Shown one piece after another: positions 54,403-62,784 of a stretch of DNA of 64,000 nucleotides. The position numbers were made by a program, and so were the translations under genes. This DNA is from Actinomycetota bacterium (GTDB taxonomy: Bacteria > Actinomycetota > Thermoleophilia > Solirubrobacterales > Solirubrobacteraceae): NCBI GenBank assembly GCA_005885515.1, contig VAWK01000016.1, positions 55,963 through 119,962 of the forward strand. Reading direction: 5' to 3'. Position 1 is the first letter of the stretch, and each line of letters begins with the position of its first letter. The notes below the pieces were generated by a model, which searched no databases, was not told where the DNA came from, and worked only from the letters and a program-made list of their open reading frames with translations.

Positions 54403-55221
54403 ATGAGCACGGGCCCGGAACGCTCGATCACCGCGCGCTACCTGGAGCGCATCGGGGTGCGCGAGACCCCGCGCGCGACCTGTCCCTTCGACCCCGGCTA
54501 TGACTTGGCGACCCTCGAGGGGCACATGGAGCAGAGCGGGCATCTGATGGGCAGCGTGAAGATCTCGATGGCCTGCTGGATGGTGGCTGCTGAGAGCGTG
54601 AGTCGTCGAAAGATCCGCGCCGTTACGCGGCTTGGCATCCCGGCCGTGGCCGGTGGCGGGCCGTTCGAGGTCGCCGTGGCACAGCATGCCCTGCCAGCCT
54701 ACCTGGACCTGTGCGCGGACATGGGGATCACTCGCATCGAGTGTGGGGAAGGCTTCACCGGGCTGAAGCTGCGGCCCGAGGAGGTCGTCGGCCTGGCCCG
54801 GGAGCGCGGGCTGGAGGTTGAGTTCGAGCTGGGCGAGAAGCACGCCGGACGCTTCACTGACGAGGCGACCGATGAGCTCATCGCGAACGGCAAGCGCTGG
54901 CTTCAGGCCGGCGCGGTACGCTTCGTTGTCGAGGCGCGCGAGAGCGCGGAGGATGTGGGCCTGTTCGTCGCTCCCGGTGGGTTGGATGCTCGCCAGGCCG
55001 ACCGGCTGGCCGAGGCCTTCGGCCTGGAGCAATTGCTGTTCGAGGCCCCCAACAAGGCCAGCCAGTTCGCGTTGATCGACCATTTCGGCCCCAACGTTCA
55101 GCTCGGCAACGTACGCCTCGAGGAGGTGCTGCGCGTGGAGATCTACCGCCGCGGGCTTCACTCGGACGCCTTTAGGCGCAGCGGCCTCCGCCCGCGCCCG
55201 CCGGCGGGCGCCGCCGCCTGA
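54403..55221 (+). CDS. comA: Phosphosulfolactate synthase
   Basis: 272 residues. Adds sulfite to phosphoenolpyruvate to make (2R)-phospho-3-sulfolactate, the first step of the archaeal coenzyme M route and of sulfolactate synthesis in Bacillus (YitD). Features matching the archaeal enzyme: SVKISMACW, IPAVAGGGPFEVAVAQ, MGITRIECGEGFTGLK, LEVEFELGEKHAG, WLQAGAVRFVVEARESA, LLFEAPNKASQFALIDHFGPNVQLGNVRLEEVLRVEIYRRGLHSDAF. The last block is nearly the family consensus. TIM-barrel, cytoplasmic. Followed after 3 bases by comB. Sulfite could come from the operon at the left end of the window. Confidence 0.9.
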   Translation: MSTGPERSITARYLERIGVRETPRATCPFDPGYDLATLEGHMEQSGHLMGSVKISMACWMVAAESVSRRKIRAVTRLGIPAVAGGGPFEVAVAQHALPAYLDLCADMGITRIECGEGFTGLKLRPEEVVGLARERGLEVEFELGEKHAGRFTDEATDELIANGKRWLQAGAVRFVVEARESAEDVGLFVAPGGLDARQADRLAEAFGLEQLLFEAPNKASQFALIDHFGPNVQLGNVRLEEVLRVEIYRRGLHSDAFRRSGLRPRPPAGAAA

Positions 55222-55224
55222 ACC

Positions 55225-55951
55225 ATGCGCCAGGTGACGATCGGCTGTTTTGACGAACACCTGCCCTCGGTGGCGCGTGAATCCACGGTCGTGGCGATCG
55301 ACGTGATCCGCGCCACCACGACTGCGATCACGGGCTGTGGCCGCCGGACATCGCGTGTATCCGGCGGGCAGCATGGAGGCAGCCGTGAGGCTCGCAGCAG
55401 ACCTCGATCGACCGATACTCGCGGGCGAGCTCGGGGGCGTCCGGCCATACGGCTTTGACATGCAGAACAGCCCGTGCGAAATGCATGACATGAAGGACTG
55501 CTCGCGGCCCATGATCGTGCTTTCGACGTCGGGCACGCGCTTGATGATCGAGGGGGCCGACCGCGGCGTGTGTCATCCGGCGTGCCTGCGCAATGCAAGC
55601 GCGCAGGCCCGACATCTCGTGCGCGCCGGCGCCGACGTGGTGCTTCTCGCCGCAGACAGTCGCGGGGAGTTCCGCGAGGAGGACCGCCTTTGCGCCGCAC
55701 GCATCACCCGCGTGCTGGTGGAAGCGGGTCACAGCCTCAGCGCCCGGCTCACCGCGGAGGTGCTCGAGCGCTGGGGCGACGCCCCCGACGATGCCTTCCT
55801 GCACGGGCGCAGCGCACGGTACCTGCGCGACACGGCGCAGGAGCACGACCTGGACTTCGTGCTCGAGCACATCGACGACCTCTCGTCCGTCTACGCCGTT
55901 GAAAACGGCGAGGTCCGCGAGCTGACTAGCTCCGCAGCGCGAGCTCGCTGA
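55225..55951 (+). pseudogene. comB: 2-phosphosulfolactate phosphatase, single-base frameshift
   Basis: ComB removes phosphate from phosphosulfolactate to give sulfolactate. Frame one starts at ATG 55225 (MRQVTIGCFDEHLPSVARES ... VVAIDVIRATTTAIT) and runs into the wrong frame after GGG at 55332-55334. The rest of the protein continues in another frame from about 55337 (VAAGHRVYPAGSMEAAVRLA ... LSTSGTRLMIEGADRG ... EDRLCAARITRVLVEAG). Removing one G restores a complete 241-residue ComB with IDVIRATTT, GFDMQNSPCE and STSGT motifs. Either a real +1 mutation or a sequencing/assembly homopolymer error. Overlaps the convergent ATP-grasp gene by 26 bases. Confidence 0.85.
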
Positions 55952-57224
55952 TGGGTGGGCGGCGGCCGCCCCAGCGACCGAGCATGTGCCGGGGAAGCCA
56001 GTAGATGAGCACCCCAAGCCACAGCGCGAGGAAGGGCTGCGGATCGTCGGCCGCGAACCACGCCGCCTCGCGCACGCCCCGCAGCGAGCGCACCCAATCC
56101 CGCATCGTGAGCTCCCCGCGCCGGCGGTAGACGGCCGAAGAGGTCAGGTCCAGTGGCTCGACGATCCACCGCCGGCCCTCGGGCACGCTCGTGTTGGGCA
56201 CCTGTCGACCAGTGAGGTCGAGATACATCGCGCGCAGTACGTCGGTGCCGTCGGCGCTCACGAATAGGCGGAAGCTGCCGCCGATGCGCGGATTGACATC
56301 GAGCAGCTTGTACTGGCCGTCGCGGTGGTCGAAACGGTAGCCGATATCGAGGATTCCCCGGTAGCCGATCGCCTGGATTCCCCGGTAGCCGATCGCCTTC
56401 ATCAGGCGTGTAGTGATGTCATGCACCGAGCGATTGACTCCGCACACACCGAGGGTGGTGGCGCCGGTGTAGGGTGGGGATTGCCTGTTCTTCTTGCCAG
56501 TGAATCCAACCTTGCACTCGGATCGATCGTCGAAGTAGCCGTTGAACATCCACACGCTTTCCGGCGTGCCCGGGATGTATTCCTGGACCATCACGTTGGA
56601 ACCCTTGGGTGACTCCATGAGCCGGTAAGCGTGAAGTAGCTGGTCGCGGTCCTTGACGATGGCGACTCGCGGCGATGCCGACGGCGTGTCGCAGGCGTGG
56701 ACGCACTTGAGCACCGTCGGATAGCTCGTTCGATCGGCGAGTTGCAGCATATCGGCTTCAGAGCGAGGGAACAGCGACGCCGGTGTGGGCACGTCGTGCT
56801 TCTTGCACAGTTCATACATCTGGCGCTTGCAGGAGAGTTCTTGTGCAAGTCCGGCGCGCTGTCTGGGGAATAGAAACTCGCTCTCGAGCGCGGCCGCGTG
56901 GGTATCCACAAAGACGCTGCCAGCATCGTCGACCGGAACCAGGATCGGTCGGCCGAGCTTGCGTGCGAGCGTTTGCAGGGCATTCAGGGTCTGTTGGTCG
57001 CTTGAATCCCGTGGCAGCGATATCCAACCGCTGCTGTAACGCGAAACCCTTGGCGGTACCCAGCGCTCGCGGCAGACCCGATACACGGCCACGCCCATGC
57101 GGCCGGCGCTGCGCGCGATTGCCAGCGCGCCGTGGTTCAGGACGCCTCGGCTCAGCCCAAACACGACGATCGGCGTGCTGGCATCGAATGCGGCCGCTGG
57201 CGTTGCGCGTGGGGAATCCATCAC
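55926..57224 (-). CDS. ATP-grasp family ligase
   Basis: About 432 residues, the start being GTG 57224 or ATG 57221. Pre-ATP-grasp part STPIVVFGLSRGVLNHGALAIARSAGRMGVAVY; ATP-grasp core with SCKRQMYELCKKHDVPTPASLFP, TSYPTVLKCVHACDTP, NVMVQEYIPGTPESVWMFNG and the metal/ATP-binding YKLLDVNPRIGGSFRLFVSADG. Likely forms an amide or ester bond using ATP; carnosine-synthase-like or carboxylate-amine-ligase-like proteins share this plan. A 24-bp tandem duplication adds eight residues (GIQAIGYR) just before the catalytic strand. C-terminus has a hydrophobic segment FLALWLGVLIYWLP. Substrate unknown; next to comAB it could use a sulfonate. Confidence 0.82.
   Translation of the reverse strand: MMDSPRATPAAAFDASTPIVVFGLSRGVLNHGALAIARSAGRMGVAVYRVCRERWVPPRVSRYSSGWISLPRDSSDQQTLNALQTLARKLGRPILVPVDDAGSVFVDTHAAALESEFLFPRQRAGLAQELSCKRQMYELCKKHDVPTPASLFPRSEADMLQLADRTSYPTVLKCVHACDTPSASPRVAIVKDRDQLLHAYRLMESPKGSNVMVQEYIPGTPESVWMFNGYFDDRSECKVGFTGKKNRQSPPYTGATTLGVCGVNRSVHDITTRLMKAIGYRGIQAIGYRGILDIGYRFDHRDGQYKLLDVNPRIGGSFRLFVSADGTDVLRAMYLDLTGRQVPNTSVPEGRRWIVEPLDLTSSAVYRRRGELTMRDWVRSLRGVREAAWFAADDPQPFLALWLGVLIYWLPRHMLGRWGGRRPPISELALRS
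56351..56398. repeat. Perfect 24-bp tandem duplication in the ATP-grasp gene
   Basis: The unit starting GGATTCCCCGGTAGCC occurs at 56351-56374 and again, identical, at 56375-56398. Upstream bases 56333-56350 look like an older, diverged copy (CGGTAGCCGATATCGA). In protein the effect is three consecutive copies of (A/D)IGYRG(I/F)-like motifs instead of the usual two or one. Confidence 0.9.
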
Positions 57225-57443
57225 GTGGGGAGGAGACGTGGCTTGGAAAGGGGTCTCGTGTGGGCGTGAAACTGCTCGCTTGCGGTAAGTCCGCCGCTGC
57301 GCCCGAGGCGTTTGCCGAATTGTTCACCTCGGCTAGTCGAACGACGTACGCGGTATGAATTCACCTATTAACAAACTCGTTCGCGGCTAACCCGCGAGGC
57401 GGCGCGCTCTGGCATTCAGGAGAATGTCAACACCCATTTCGAT

Positions 57444-58263
57444 GTGACCGTATCATATTGGGACGCCGTCTATCGAGGTAAGGATCCACAGGAGTTATCT
57501 ATCAGCAGCGGCAGGCGGGCGTGCCCGAGTATGTTGATGACGGAGGCCTTCCGCCCGGAAAGCGAGTGCTGGAGATCGGATGCGGCGCAGGGCAACTTCA
57601 CCGTGCGGCTTGCGGAACGCAAGCTAATGATTTAACGCGCTCGACGCCAGCTCTGGAATGGTGGAGCTCGCCACGCGTCAGGCGCGCGAGGCGGGGTACG
57701 CGGACCATGTGTCAGTTTCACGGGCTGATTCGCACTCGCTTCCATTTGAGACAGGCCATTTTGACCTCGTGGTGGCCGTGGGCGTGATTGCCTGGCTGCA
57801 CTCGCCGGCGCAAGCGGCGGCGGAGGTGGCAGCGTGCCGACATCGGGGGGCAGTTGGTGCTCACGGCCGATAATGGCGCGCGTCTGTCCTCGTTCACCGA
57901 TCCTCGCCGAATGCCCGCCCTGACCCCCCTGCGGCGTCCGTACCACAAGCTGCGCAAGGGACCCGAGCAGGCCGTCTCGCACCTGCACTTCCCCGCCGGA
58001 TCGACCGCCTCGTGTCCGATGCCGGCCTGCAGACCATCGCGCGCCGAACGATCGGCTTTGGCCCGCTGACGCTGCCGGGTCGCCCGCTCCTTGGCGAGGC
58101 GCCTGCGATTCGCCGCCTCAGCAACCGGCTGCAGGCGCTCGCCGACGCGGACGCTCCGGGGCTGCAGCGGACCGGGTGGCACTACCTGGTGCGCGCCGTC
58201 AAGCGCTCACGCTGGTGGGCGTCGTCATCGCGGCCGGTCGTTGCGCGATGGCCGCGGCGGTAG
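57444..58263 (+). pseudogene. Decayed class I SAM-dependent methyltransferase
   Basis: Methyltransferase motifs occur in order but in changing frames: VSYWDAVYRGKDPQELS (frame of 57444), then VPEYVDDGGLPPGKRVLEIGCGAGQL (about 57518-57598, SAM motif I), then GNFTVRLAERK back in the first frame, then LDASSGMVELATRQAREAGY and LPFETGHFDLVVAVGVIAWLHSP (57640-57805), then GGQLVLTADNGARLSSFTDPRR (57847 on) and SDAGLQTIARRTIGFGPLTLPG (58012 on) with a C-terminal TGWHYLVRAVKR. At least five indels, so it is a genuine pseudogene. The 5' part is AT-richer than the rest of the window. The last 39 bases overlap the convergent phosphatase gene. Confidence 0.85.
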
Positions 58264-58989
58264 CGGCTCGCCGGCCAGGATCGCCGCGGGTGCGAGCAGG
58301 GTGAGCCATTCCTGCTGGCGACTTATCCCAGGCAGCTCCGGCTCGGCGCTGGCAAGCGCGTCGCGGATTCCCGGCGGTCGTTTGAAGTGGTCGTGCGCGT
58401 CGGAGGAGAGGTCGTGCACCAGCCCTTCACGCAGCAGCTCGATGCTGAAGCGGCGCACCGTCTGCCCGAACACGCCGGTGATCGACCCGGCCGTGATCGA
58501 GCAGAGCAGGCCAGCCTCGACTAGCCGCTGCAGGCGCGCGGGCTCCTGCTGAAACAGCGGTGAGCGCTCGGGATGGGCCAGCACGATCGACTCCTCCTGG
58601 CTGTGGATAGCCCGCAGCATCAAGTCGAAGTCACCGGCTGCCGTGGTGAGCGGGCACTCGAGCAGCAGATAGGGGCCGCTGCCAAGGCGAAGGCCGGCGA
58701 GCTCGCTGCGAGTTAGCTCTGTCAGGCGCGAGATCGCGATCTCGGCGCCGGTCTCGATCTGGAGGTCGATCCCCCGATCGCGCAGCGCATCCTGCAGCAT
58801 GACTGCGCGCTGGGGAATGAGCTGCGGCCGCACGCGCCACGTGTGATCGATGTGGGGGGTGGCGACCATCATGGTCGTTCCCGAGGCGGCCGCGGCCCCC
58901 GCCATGGCAAGTGCCTCGGGCAGGTTCGCAGGCCCGTCGTCGAGACCGGGCAGCACGTGGCAGTGGATGTCGATCACGCCTGCCACCAA
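58225..58989 (-). CDS. PHP-family tyrosine-protein phosphatase, CpsB/CapC-like
   Basis: 254 residues. Metal-dependent PHP fold: GVIDIHCHVLPGLDDGPANLPEALAMA (first metal motif), MMVATPHIDHTWRV, IETGAEIAIS, YLLLECPLTTAAGDF, ESIVLAHPERSPLFQ, LLCSITAGSITGVFG and VHDLSSDAHDHFKRPPG (last metal motif). This is the order in CpsB/YwqE, which dephosphorylates the BY-kinase of capsule systems. It is probably the partner of the CpsD-like protein at 46120, although that protein lacks a full tyrosine cluster. Confidence 0.93.
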   Translation of the reverse strand: MVAGVIDIHCHVLPGLDDGPANLPEALAMAGAAAASGTTMMVATPHIDHTWRVRPQLIPQRAVMLQDALRDRGIDLQIETGAEIAISRLTELTRSELAGLRLGSGPYLLLECPLTTAAGDFDLMLRAIHSQEESIVLAHPERSPLFQQEPARLQRLVEAGLLCSITAGSITGVFGQTVRRFSIELLREGLVHDLSSDAHDHFKRPPGIRDALASAEPELPGISRQQEWLTLLAPAAILAGEPLPPRPSRNDRPR

Positions 58990-59087
58990 CCTAGCTCGCA
59001 GAAGCCGGCGGCGCGAGGTGACCGTGCGGCACTTGCCTCCTGCGCACGGCCCTCGCGCGGTGTGGGCAGGCCGCCCAGGCGTGGCGC

Positions 59088-60341
59088 TCAGGCGGCCAGG
59101 TCGAACAGTTTGCGCGCCTCATCCGCCACGTGCCGCGCGATCGCAAGTGAGGCGCTCGCGCCGGGGGAGGGCGCATTGCGCACATGCAGCGCCCGCTCGG
59201 TGGCCGAGAAGACGAAGTCGTCGAGCAGCGTTCCATCGCGGCCGAGCGCCTGCGCCCGAACTCCCGTCGGCCCGGGCTGCACGTCCTCGGGGCGCAGCGC
59301 GGGAACGTACCGGGCGGCGGCCCGCACCAGCGCTCGGCGCGAGGCGGCGTGGTGCAGCTCGGTTGCGCCCGTGCGCCACCATCGCCGCAGCATCCGCCAC
59401 GTGCCAGGCCAGGCGAGTGTGTCGAGCAGGTCGGCCCCGCGCACCGTGGCCAAGCGGTAGGCATCGCGCGCGCCGACCATCAGCGCGGTCGGTCCGATCA
59501 GTACCTCACCGTCGATGTGCCGGCTGAGGTGCACGCCCAGGAACGGGAGCGAGGGGTCCGGAACGGGGTAGATGAGCGCGTGCACCAAGTGCCGGCGGTC
59601 GGGCCGCAGACGCAGATAGGCCCCGCGGAAGGGCACGATGCGCGGATCGGCGCCGGCCCCGCTGGCGATCGCCAGGCGATCGGCCCAGGCACCGGCGCAG
59701 AAGATCGCGTGCCCGGCCTCGACCGTTGCGGTGGCGCACGACAAACGCAGGCCACGGGCGCATCTGTCGAGGCCACTGATCTCCCAGCCGGTCGCGATCG
59801 TGCCGCCGGCCTCCTCGATGTCGCGAGCGTAAGCGTGCGCGACCGCGGCAAAGTCCACGATTCCCGTGTCCGGCGAGTACAGGCCTTCGAGCGCGCACGC
59901 GTTGGGCTCCAGACGAGCTAGCTCGCGACCGGCGACGCGGCGCAGTCCGCGTACGCCGTTGGTGGTCCCGCGACGCTCGAGCTCGGCCAGCTGGCCGAGC
60001 TCGCGGGTCGTGGTGGCAAGGATCACCTTTCCACATCGCTCGTGCGGTATTTCGTTGCGGGTGCAGTACTCATAGAGCTCGCGCGCGCCCTGGACGCATA
60101 GGCGAGCCTTGAGCGAGCCCGGGCGGTAGTAGATGCCGGCGTGAATGACGCCCGAGCTGTGCCCGCTCTGGTGGGCTGCGAGCCGGTGCTCGCGCTCGAG
60201 TACGCACACGCTCGGCGGCTGCTTGCGCCGGGTCAGCTCGCGCGCTACCGCGAGCCCCAGAATCCCGCCGCCGACGACCGCGACGTCGCATCTCGCCGGC
60301 GCGCTCGACGGGCCGGAATGGTGTGGCGCCGCCGCCGGCAC
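59088..60341 (-). CDS. lhgO: FAD-dependent L-2-hydroxyglutarate oxidase-like protein
   Basis: 417 residues, DAO/glycerol-3-phosphate-dehydrogenase fold. Dinucleotide motif VAVVGGGILGLAVARELTRR, then AAHQSGHSSGVIHAGIYYRPGSLKARLCVQGAREL (LhgO signature), GIVDFAAVAHAYARDIEEAGG, FCAGAWADRLA, YPVPDPSLPFLGVHLSRHIDGEVLIGPTA and QALGRDGTLLDDFVF, then VRNAPSPGASASLAIARHV, which binds the FAD. Oxidises L-2-hydroxyglutarate to 2-oxoglutarate, feeding electrons to quinones. The start may be ATG 60341. It follows the subtilase gene by 5 bases in the same orientation. Confidence 0.9.
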   Translation of the reverse strand: MPAAAPHHSGPSSAPARCDVAVVGGGILGLAVARELTRRKQPPSVCVLEREHRLAAHQSGHSSGVIHAGIYYRPGSLKARLCVQGARELYEYCTRNEIPHERCGKVILATTTRELGQLAELERRGTTNGVRGLRRVAGRELARLEPNACALEGLYSPDTGIVDFAAVAHAYARDIEEAGGTIATGWEISGLDRCARGLRLSCATATVEAGHAIFCAGAWADRLAIASGAGADPRIVPFRGAYLRLRPDRRHLVHALIYPVPDPSLPFLGVHLSRHIDGEVLIGPTALMVGARDAYRLATVRGADLLDTLAWPGTWRMLRRWWRTGATELHHAASRRALVRAAARYVPALRPEDVQPGPTGVRAQALGRDGTLLDDFVFSATERALHVRNAPSPGASASLAIARHVADEARKLFDLAA

Positions 60342-60346
60342 GCCCG

Positions 60347-61771
60347 CTATCGGGCCACTGCGCCGGGCCCGCCCGGCCTCGTGGCCGCGCCGACATCGAG
60401 CAGCCCGGCGCCGTAGAGGCCTTCATCACCGCCGCCGCCCAGCTTGCGCGCAGTCGCCCGCAGCCTGGCGGTGATCTGTGCGGGCGTCGGGTGGCGTCCC
60501 AGCACGCGGCTGGCGATGATCAGCGCAGCGGCGGCGGCGACGTGGGGAGCGGCCATCGAGGTGCCTTCGTAGCCCGAGGGGATGCCGAAGCGGCGGACCG
60601 AGGATCCGGTGAACGTGACCTGAAAGATGTCCCGGCCGGCCTGCTGTTCGGGACGGCAGTTGGGATCCCCCGCGAGGTTCGCATCGGCGCCCCCTCCGGG
60701 CGCCACGAGCGTCAGCCCCGAGCCGTCGTTGGAGTAGTCCGCTAGGCAGCCGTGTTCGGTTGTGGCGCCGACGGCGACGACGTAGCGAGCGCGCGCCGGA
60801 TATGCGATCGCTGCGTGTGCCTCGTTGCCCGCGGCTCCGTCCACGAACACCCCGTGGCGCGTGGCGTAGCGCAGCGCGTCGATCAGCTCGGGGATGTCCG
60901 AGGCGGTAACACTGCTCGAGAACTCGAGGCTGAGGTTGATCACGCGAGCGCCGTGGTTGACGGCGAAGCGTACGCCTTCGGCGATCGTGGATGCTTCGCC
61001 TTCGCCGTCTGCGTCGAGCACGCGGACTGGCATGATGCGCGCGCCGTAAGCCAAGCCGGTGAGGCCGTAGCGGTTGTTGGTGGACTCGGCGATCGTGCCG
61101 GCAACAAAGGTCCCGTGACCGTTTCGGTCGTTGGGGAGGGTGTTGTGGGCGATGAAGTCATAGCCGGCGACGAACTGAAAGCGCGAGAAGTCCGGTGATC
61201 GCCTGAACGCGCCGCGGTTCGCGTATGCGACCCCAGTGTCGAGTACGGCGACCACGACTCCGCGCCCTCCCGGCGCGCCAGCGGCGGCGACGTTGGCCCA
61301 TGCTTCGGGAGCGTTCACGCTGTCCAGGCCGCTGAAGTTCCACTGCAGCTGCTGCCAGCCACCCGGGACCGCTGCCGTCCCGATGTCGTTCGGAACCAGC
61401 TGGCCAGCGGCATGGGCGCGGTAGTCGGGCACCGCCCAGACCACGTTGCGCTCATGGCGCAGGCGCCACAACGCGCGCGGAACGCTTTCGCCGCTGGGCA
61501 GGCGGACAAGCCGTGTGTCCGGCGCGGGTTCGCCGGCTTGCGGCTGCCCGCCGGCCTGCGCGCTGGCCGTGCGTGCCGGCTGCGCGTGGCCGGACGCATA
61601 CTTGACGACGACTTGCTGAGGCGAGTAGTCCTGTGGTTCGCTCGCGCGAGCCAGGGGGGCGGGTAGCACCGCGAGGGCAGCGCAAGCGAAAGCCGGCGCC
61701 CACCATGCCCGCACACGGGCGCGCCGGCGCACATGCGGCTGAGGCGAAGCGGTGTGGGTGCGGGGAGGCAT
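60347..61771 (-). CDS. Secreted subtilisin-like serine protease (S8 family)
   Basis: 474 residues from ATG 61771. Signal peptide WWAPAFACAALAVLPAPLARA, an I9-like propeptide (QQVVVKYASGHAQPAR to ERNVVWAVPDYRAH), then the catalytic domain with aspartate in GVVVAVLDTGVAYA, histidine in DRNGHGTFVAGTIAES, the oxyanion asparagine in DGAAGNEAHAAIAYPA and serine in GYEGTSMAAPHVAAAAAL. Two cysteines (GCLADYS, DPNCRPE) may pair. Exported, self-activating protease; could cleave membrane-anchored regulators such as the sigma fusion at 35106, which is only a suggestion. Confidence 0.94.
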   Translation of the reverse strand: MPPRTHTASPQPHVRRRARVRAWWAPAFACAALAVLPAPLARASEPQDYSPQQVVVKYASGHAQPARTASAQAGGQPQAGEPAPDTRLVRLPSGESVPRALWRLRHERNVVWAVPDYRAHAAGQLVPNDIGTAAVPGGWQQLQWNFSGLDSVNAPEAWANVAAAGAPGGRGVVVAVLDTGVAYANRGAFRRSPDFSRFQFVAGYDFIAHNTLPNDRNGHGTFVAGTIAESTNNRYGLTGLAYGARIMPVRVLDADGEGEASTIAEGVRFAVNHGARVINLSLEFSSSVTASDIPELIDALRYATRHGVFVDGAAGNEAHAAIAYPARARYVVAVGATTEHGCLADYSNDGSGLTLVAPGGGADANLAGDPNCRPEQQAGRDIFQVTFTGSSVRRFGIPSGYEGTSMAAPHVAAAAALIIASRVLGRHPTPAQITARLRATARKLGGGGDEGLYGAGLLDVGAATRPGGPGAVAR

Positions 61772-61790
61772 CTGGTCTGAGCAATGATGA

Positions 61791-61819
61791 TTGACAGCCC
61801 TGCTGGCCAGACCCACTGT
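61791..61819 (+). promoter_or_regulatory. Candidate promoter for tadA
   Basis: TTGACA at 61791-61796, an exact -35 consensus, 17 bases before CACTGT (61814-61819), a weak -10. The start codon of tadA is 23 bases further on. Confidence 0.4.
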
Positions 61820-61841
61820 CGCAGACTGCTTGGCAAATTCG

Positions 61842-62306
61842 ATGAGCGAGCGCTTCTTCCCACGCGATGACTACTTCATGCGGCTCGCGCTTCGCGAGGC
61901 CGAGCTGGCGCCCGCGCACGAGGACGTGCCGATCGGCATCGTGATCGTTCGCGGCGGAGAGGTGGTGGCGGCCGCGCACAACGAGCGCGAGCTGCGCGGC
62001 GACCCCACGGCCCACGCCGAGATCATCGCCCTGCGCGAGGCGGCCCGTGTGATCGGCAGCTGGCGCCTGCCGGACACGGTCACCTACGTGACCCTGGAGC
62101 CGTGCGCGATGTGCGCCGGCGCGTTGGTGCTCGCGCGTGTGGCGCGCGTGGTGTATGGCGCACCCGATCCCAAGGCGGGAGCATGCGGCAGCGTGCTCGA
62201 TGTGCTCTCTGAGCCGCGCCTCAACCATCGGCCGGAGGTAGCCGGGGGCCTGCTGGCGGTCGAGTGCGGAGACCTGTTGAGCGCCTTCTTCGCTCCTAGG
62301 CGCTAG
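61842..62306 (+). CDS. tadA: tRNA-specific adenosine deaminase
   Basis: 154 residues from ATG 61842. Converts A34 to inosine in tRNA-Arg(ACG). Zinc and catalytic site: PTAHAEIIALREAARV (H-A-E) and TLEPCAMCAGALVLARVARVVYGA (P-C-x2-C). The N-terminus reads YFMRLALREAELAPAHEDVPIGIVIV, typical of TadA. Standard length. Next to tRNA-Ser, though the two are transcribed separately. Confidence 0.94.
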   Translation: MSERFFPRDDYFMRLALREAELAPAHEDVPIGIVIVRGGEVVAAAHNERELRGDPTAHAEIIALREAARVIGSWRLPDTVTYVTLEPCAMCAGALVLARVARVVYGAPDPKAGACGSVLDVLSEPRLNHRPEVAGGLLAVECGDLLSAFFAPRR

Positions 62307-62428
62307 GCCAGCCCGGGTCGCCGCCGGCAAAGCCCCCACGGCGACGGCCTCAGCGAGCTGAAACACGGCCGCGCGACGAGGCCGAGCCAGCGGGAAGACG
62401 AAGATCATCTAGCCTAGACGCGACCCCG

Positions 62429-62518
62429 GGAGGGGTGGCAGAGCGGTTGAATGCGGCGGTCTCGAAAACCGTTTCAGGGGGTTTTCCTCTGACGAGGGTT
62501 CGAATCCCTCCCCCTCCG
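62429..62518 (+). tRNA. tRNA-Ser (anticodon CGA)
   Basis: 90 bases. Acceptor stem GGAGGGG/CCCCTCC with discriminator G at 62518; anticodon arm GCGGT-CTCGAAA-ACCGT, giving anticodon CGA; a long variable arm typical of class II serine tRNA; T-arm GAGGG-TTCGAAT-CCCTC. CCA is not encoded; six T residues follow at 62519-62524 as a terminator. It marks the boundary to a region of different character, as expected of an integration site. Confidence 0.95.
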
Positions 62519-62784
62519 TTTTTTCGGCGAATTTGGCTTGTTTACAGGAGAAATGGACTGGCTGGTTGCTCGGGCTGACCCGGGGCCGGCGCGTCAACGA
62601 ACGTCCACAAACGCCCTCCTGGCAGATTTCGTTCCCCCGCCGTTCCCCCCAAGGGCGTGCTCGCAAGCGCGCCGCCCTGGCCACCGGCCACCTCTCCGAG
62701 TGGGTAGTCGCCGGCCTCCCAAATGAGTCTGACCGAGCCCGGCGTCGGTAGGCGACGCACCAATGCCGCCGCTGTGCCGATGCG
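62519..62784. other. Region between tRNA-Ser and the nucleotidyltransferase remnant
   Basis: 266 bases. Six T residues (tRNA terminator), then sequence open in several frames but with no recognised protein on either strand. A minus-strand frame (62925-62542) and two plus-strand frames (from 62533 and 62538) have unbalanced composition and no motif. It may contain the scar of the integration or deletion that removed the front half of the downstream nucleotidyltransferase. Confidence 0.4.

Noticed and set aside
62519-62784. Integrase gene next to tRNA-Ser
   Set aside because: No tyrosine or serine recombinase motif is visible in the available sequence, and no duplicate of the tRNA 3' end occurs elsewhere in the window.
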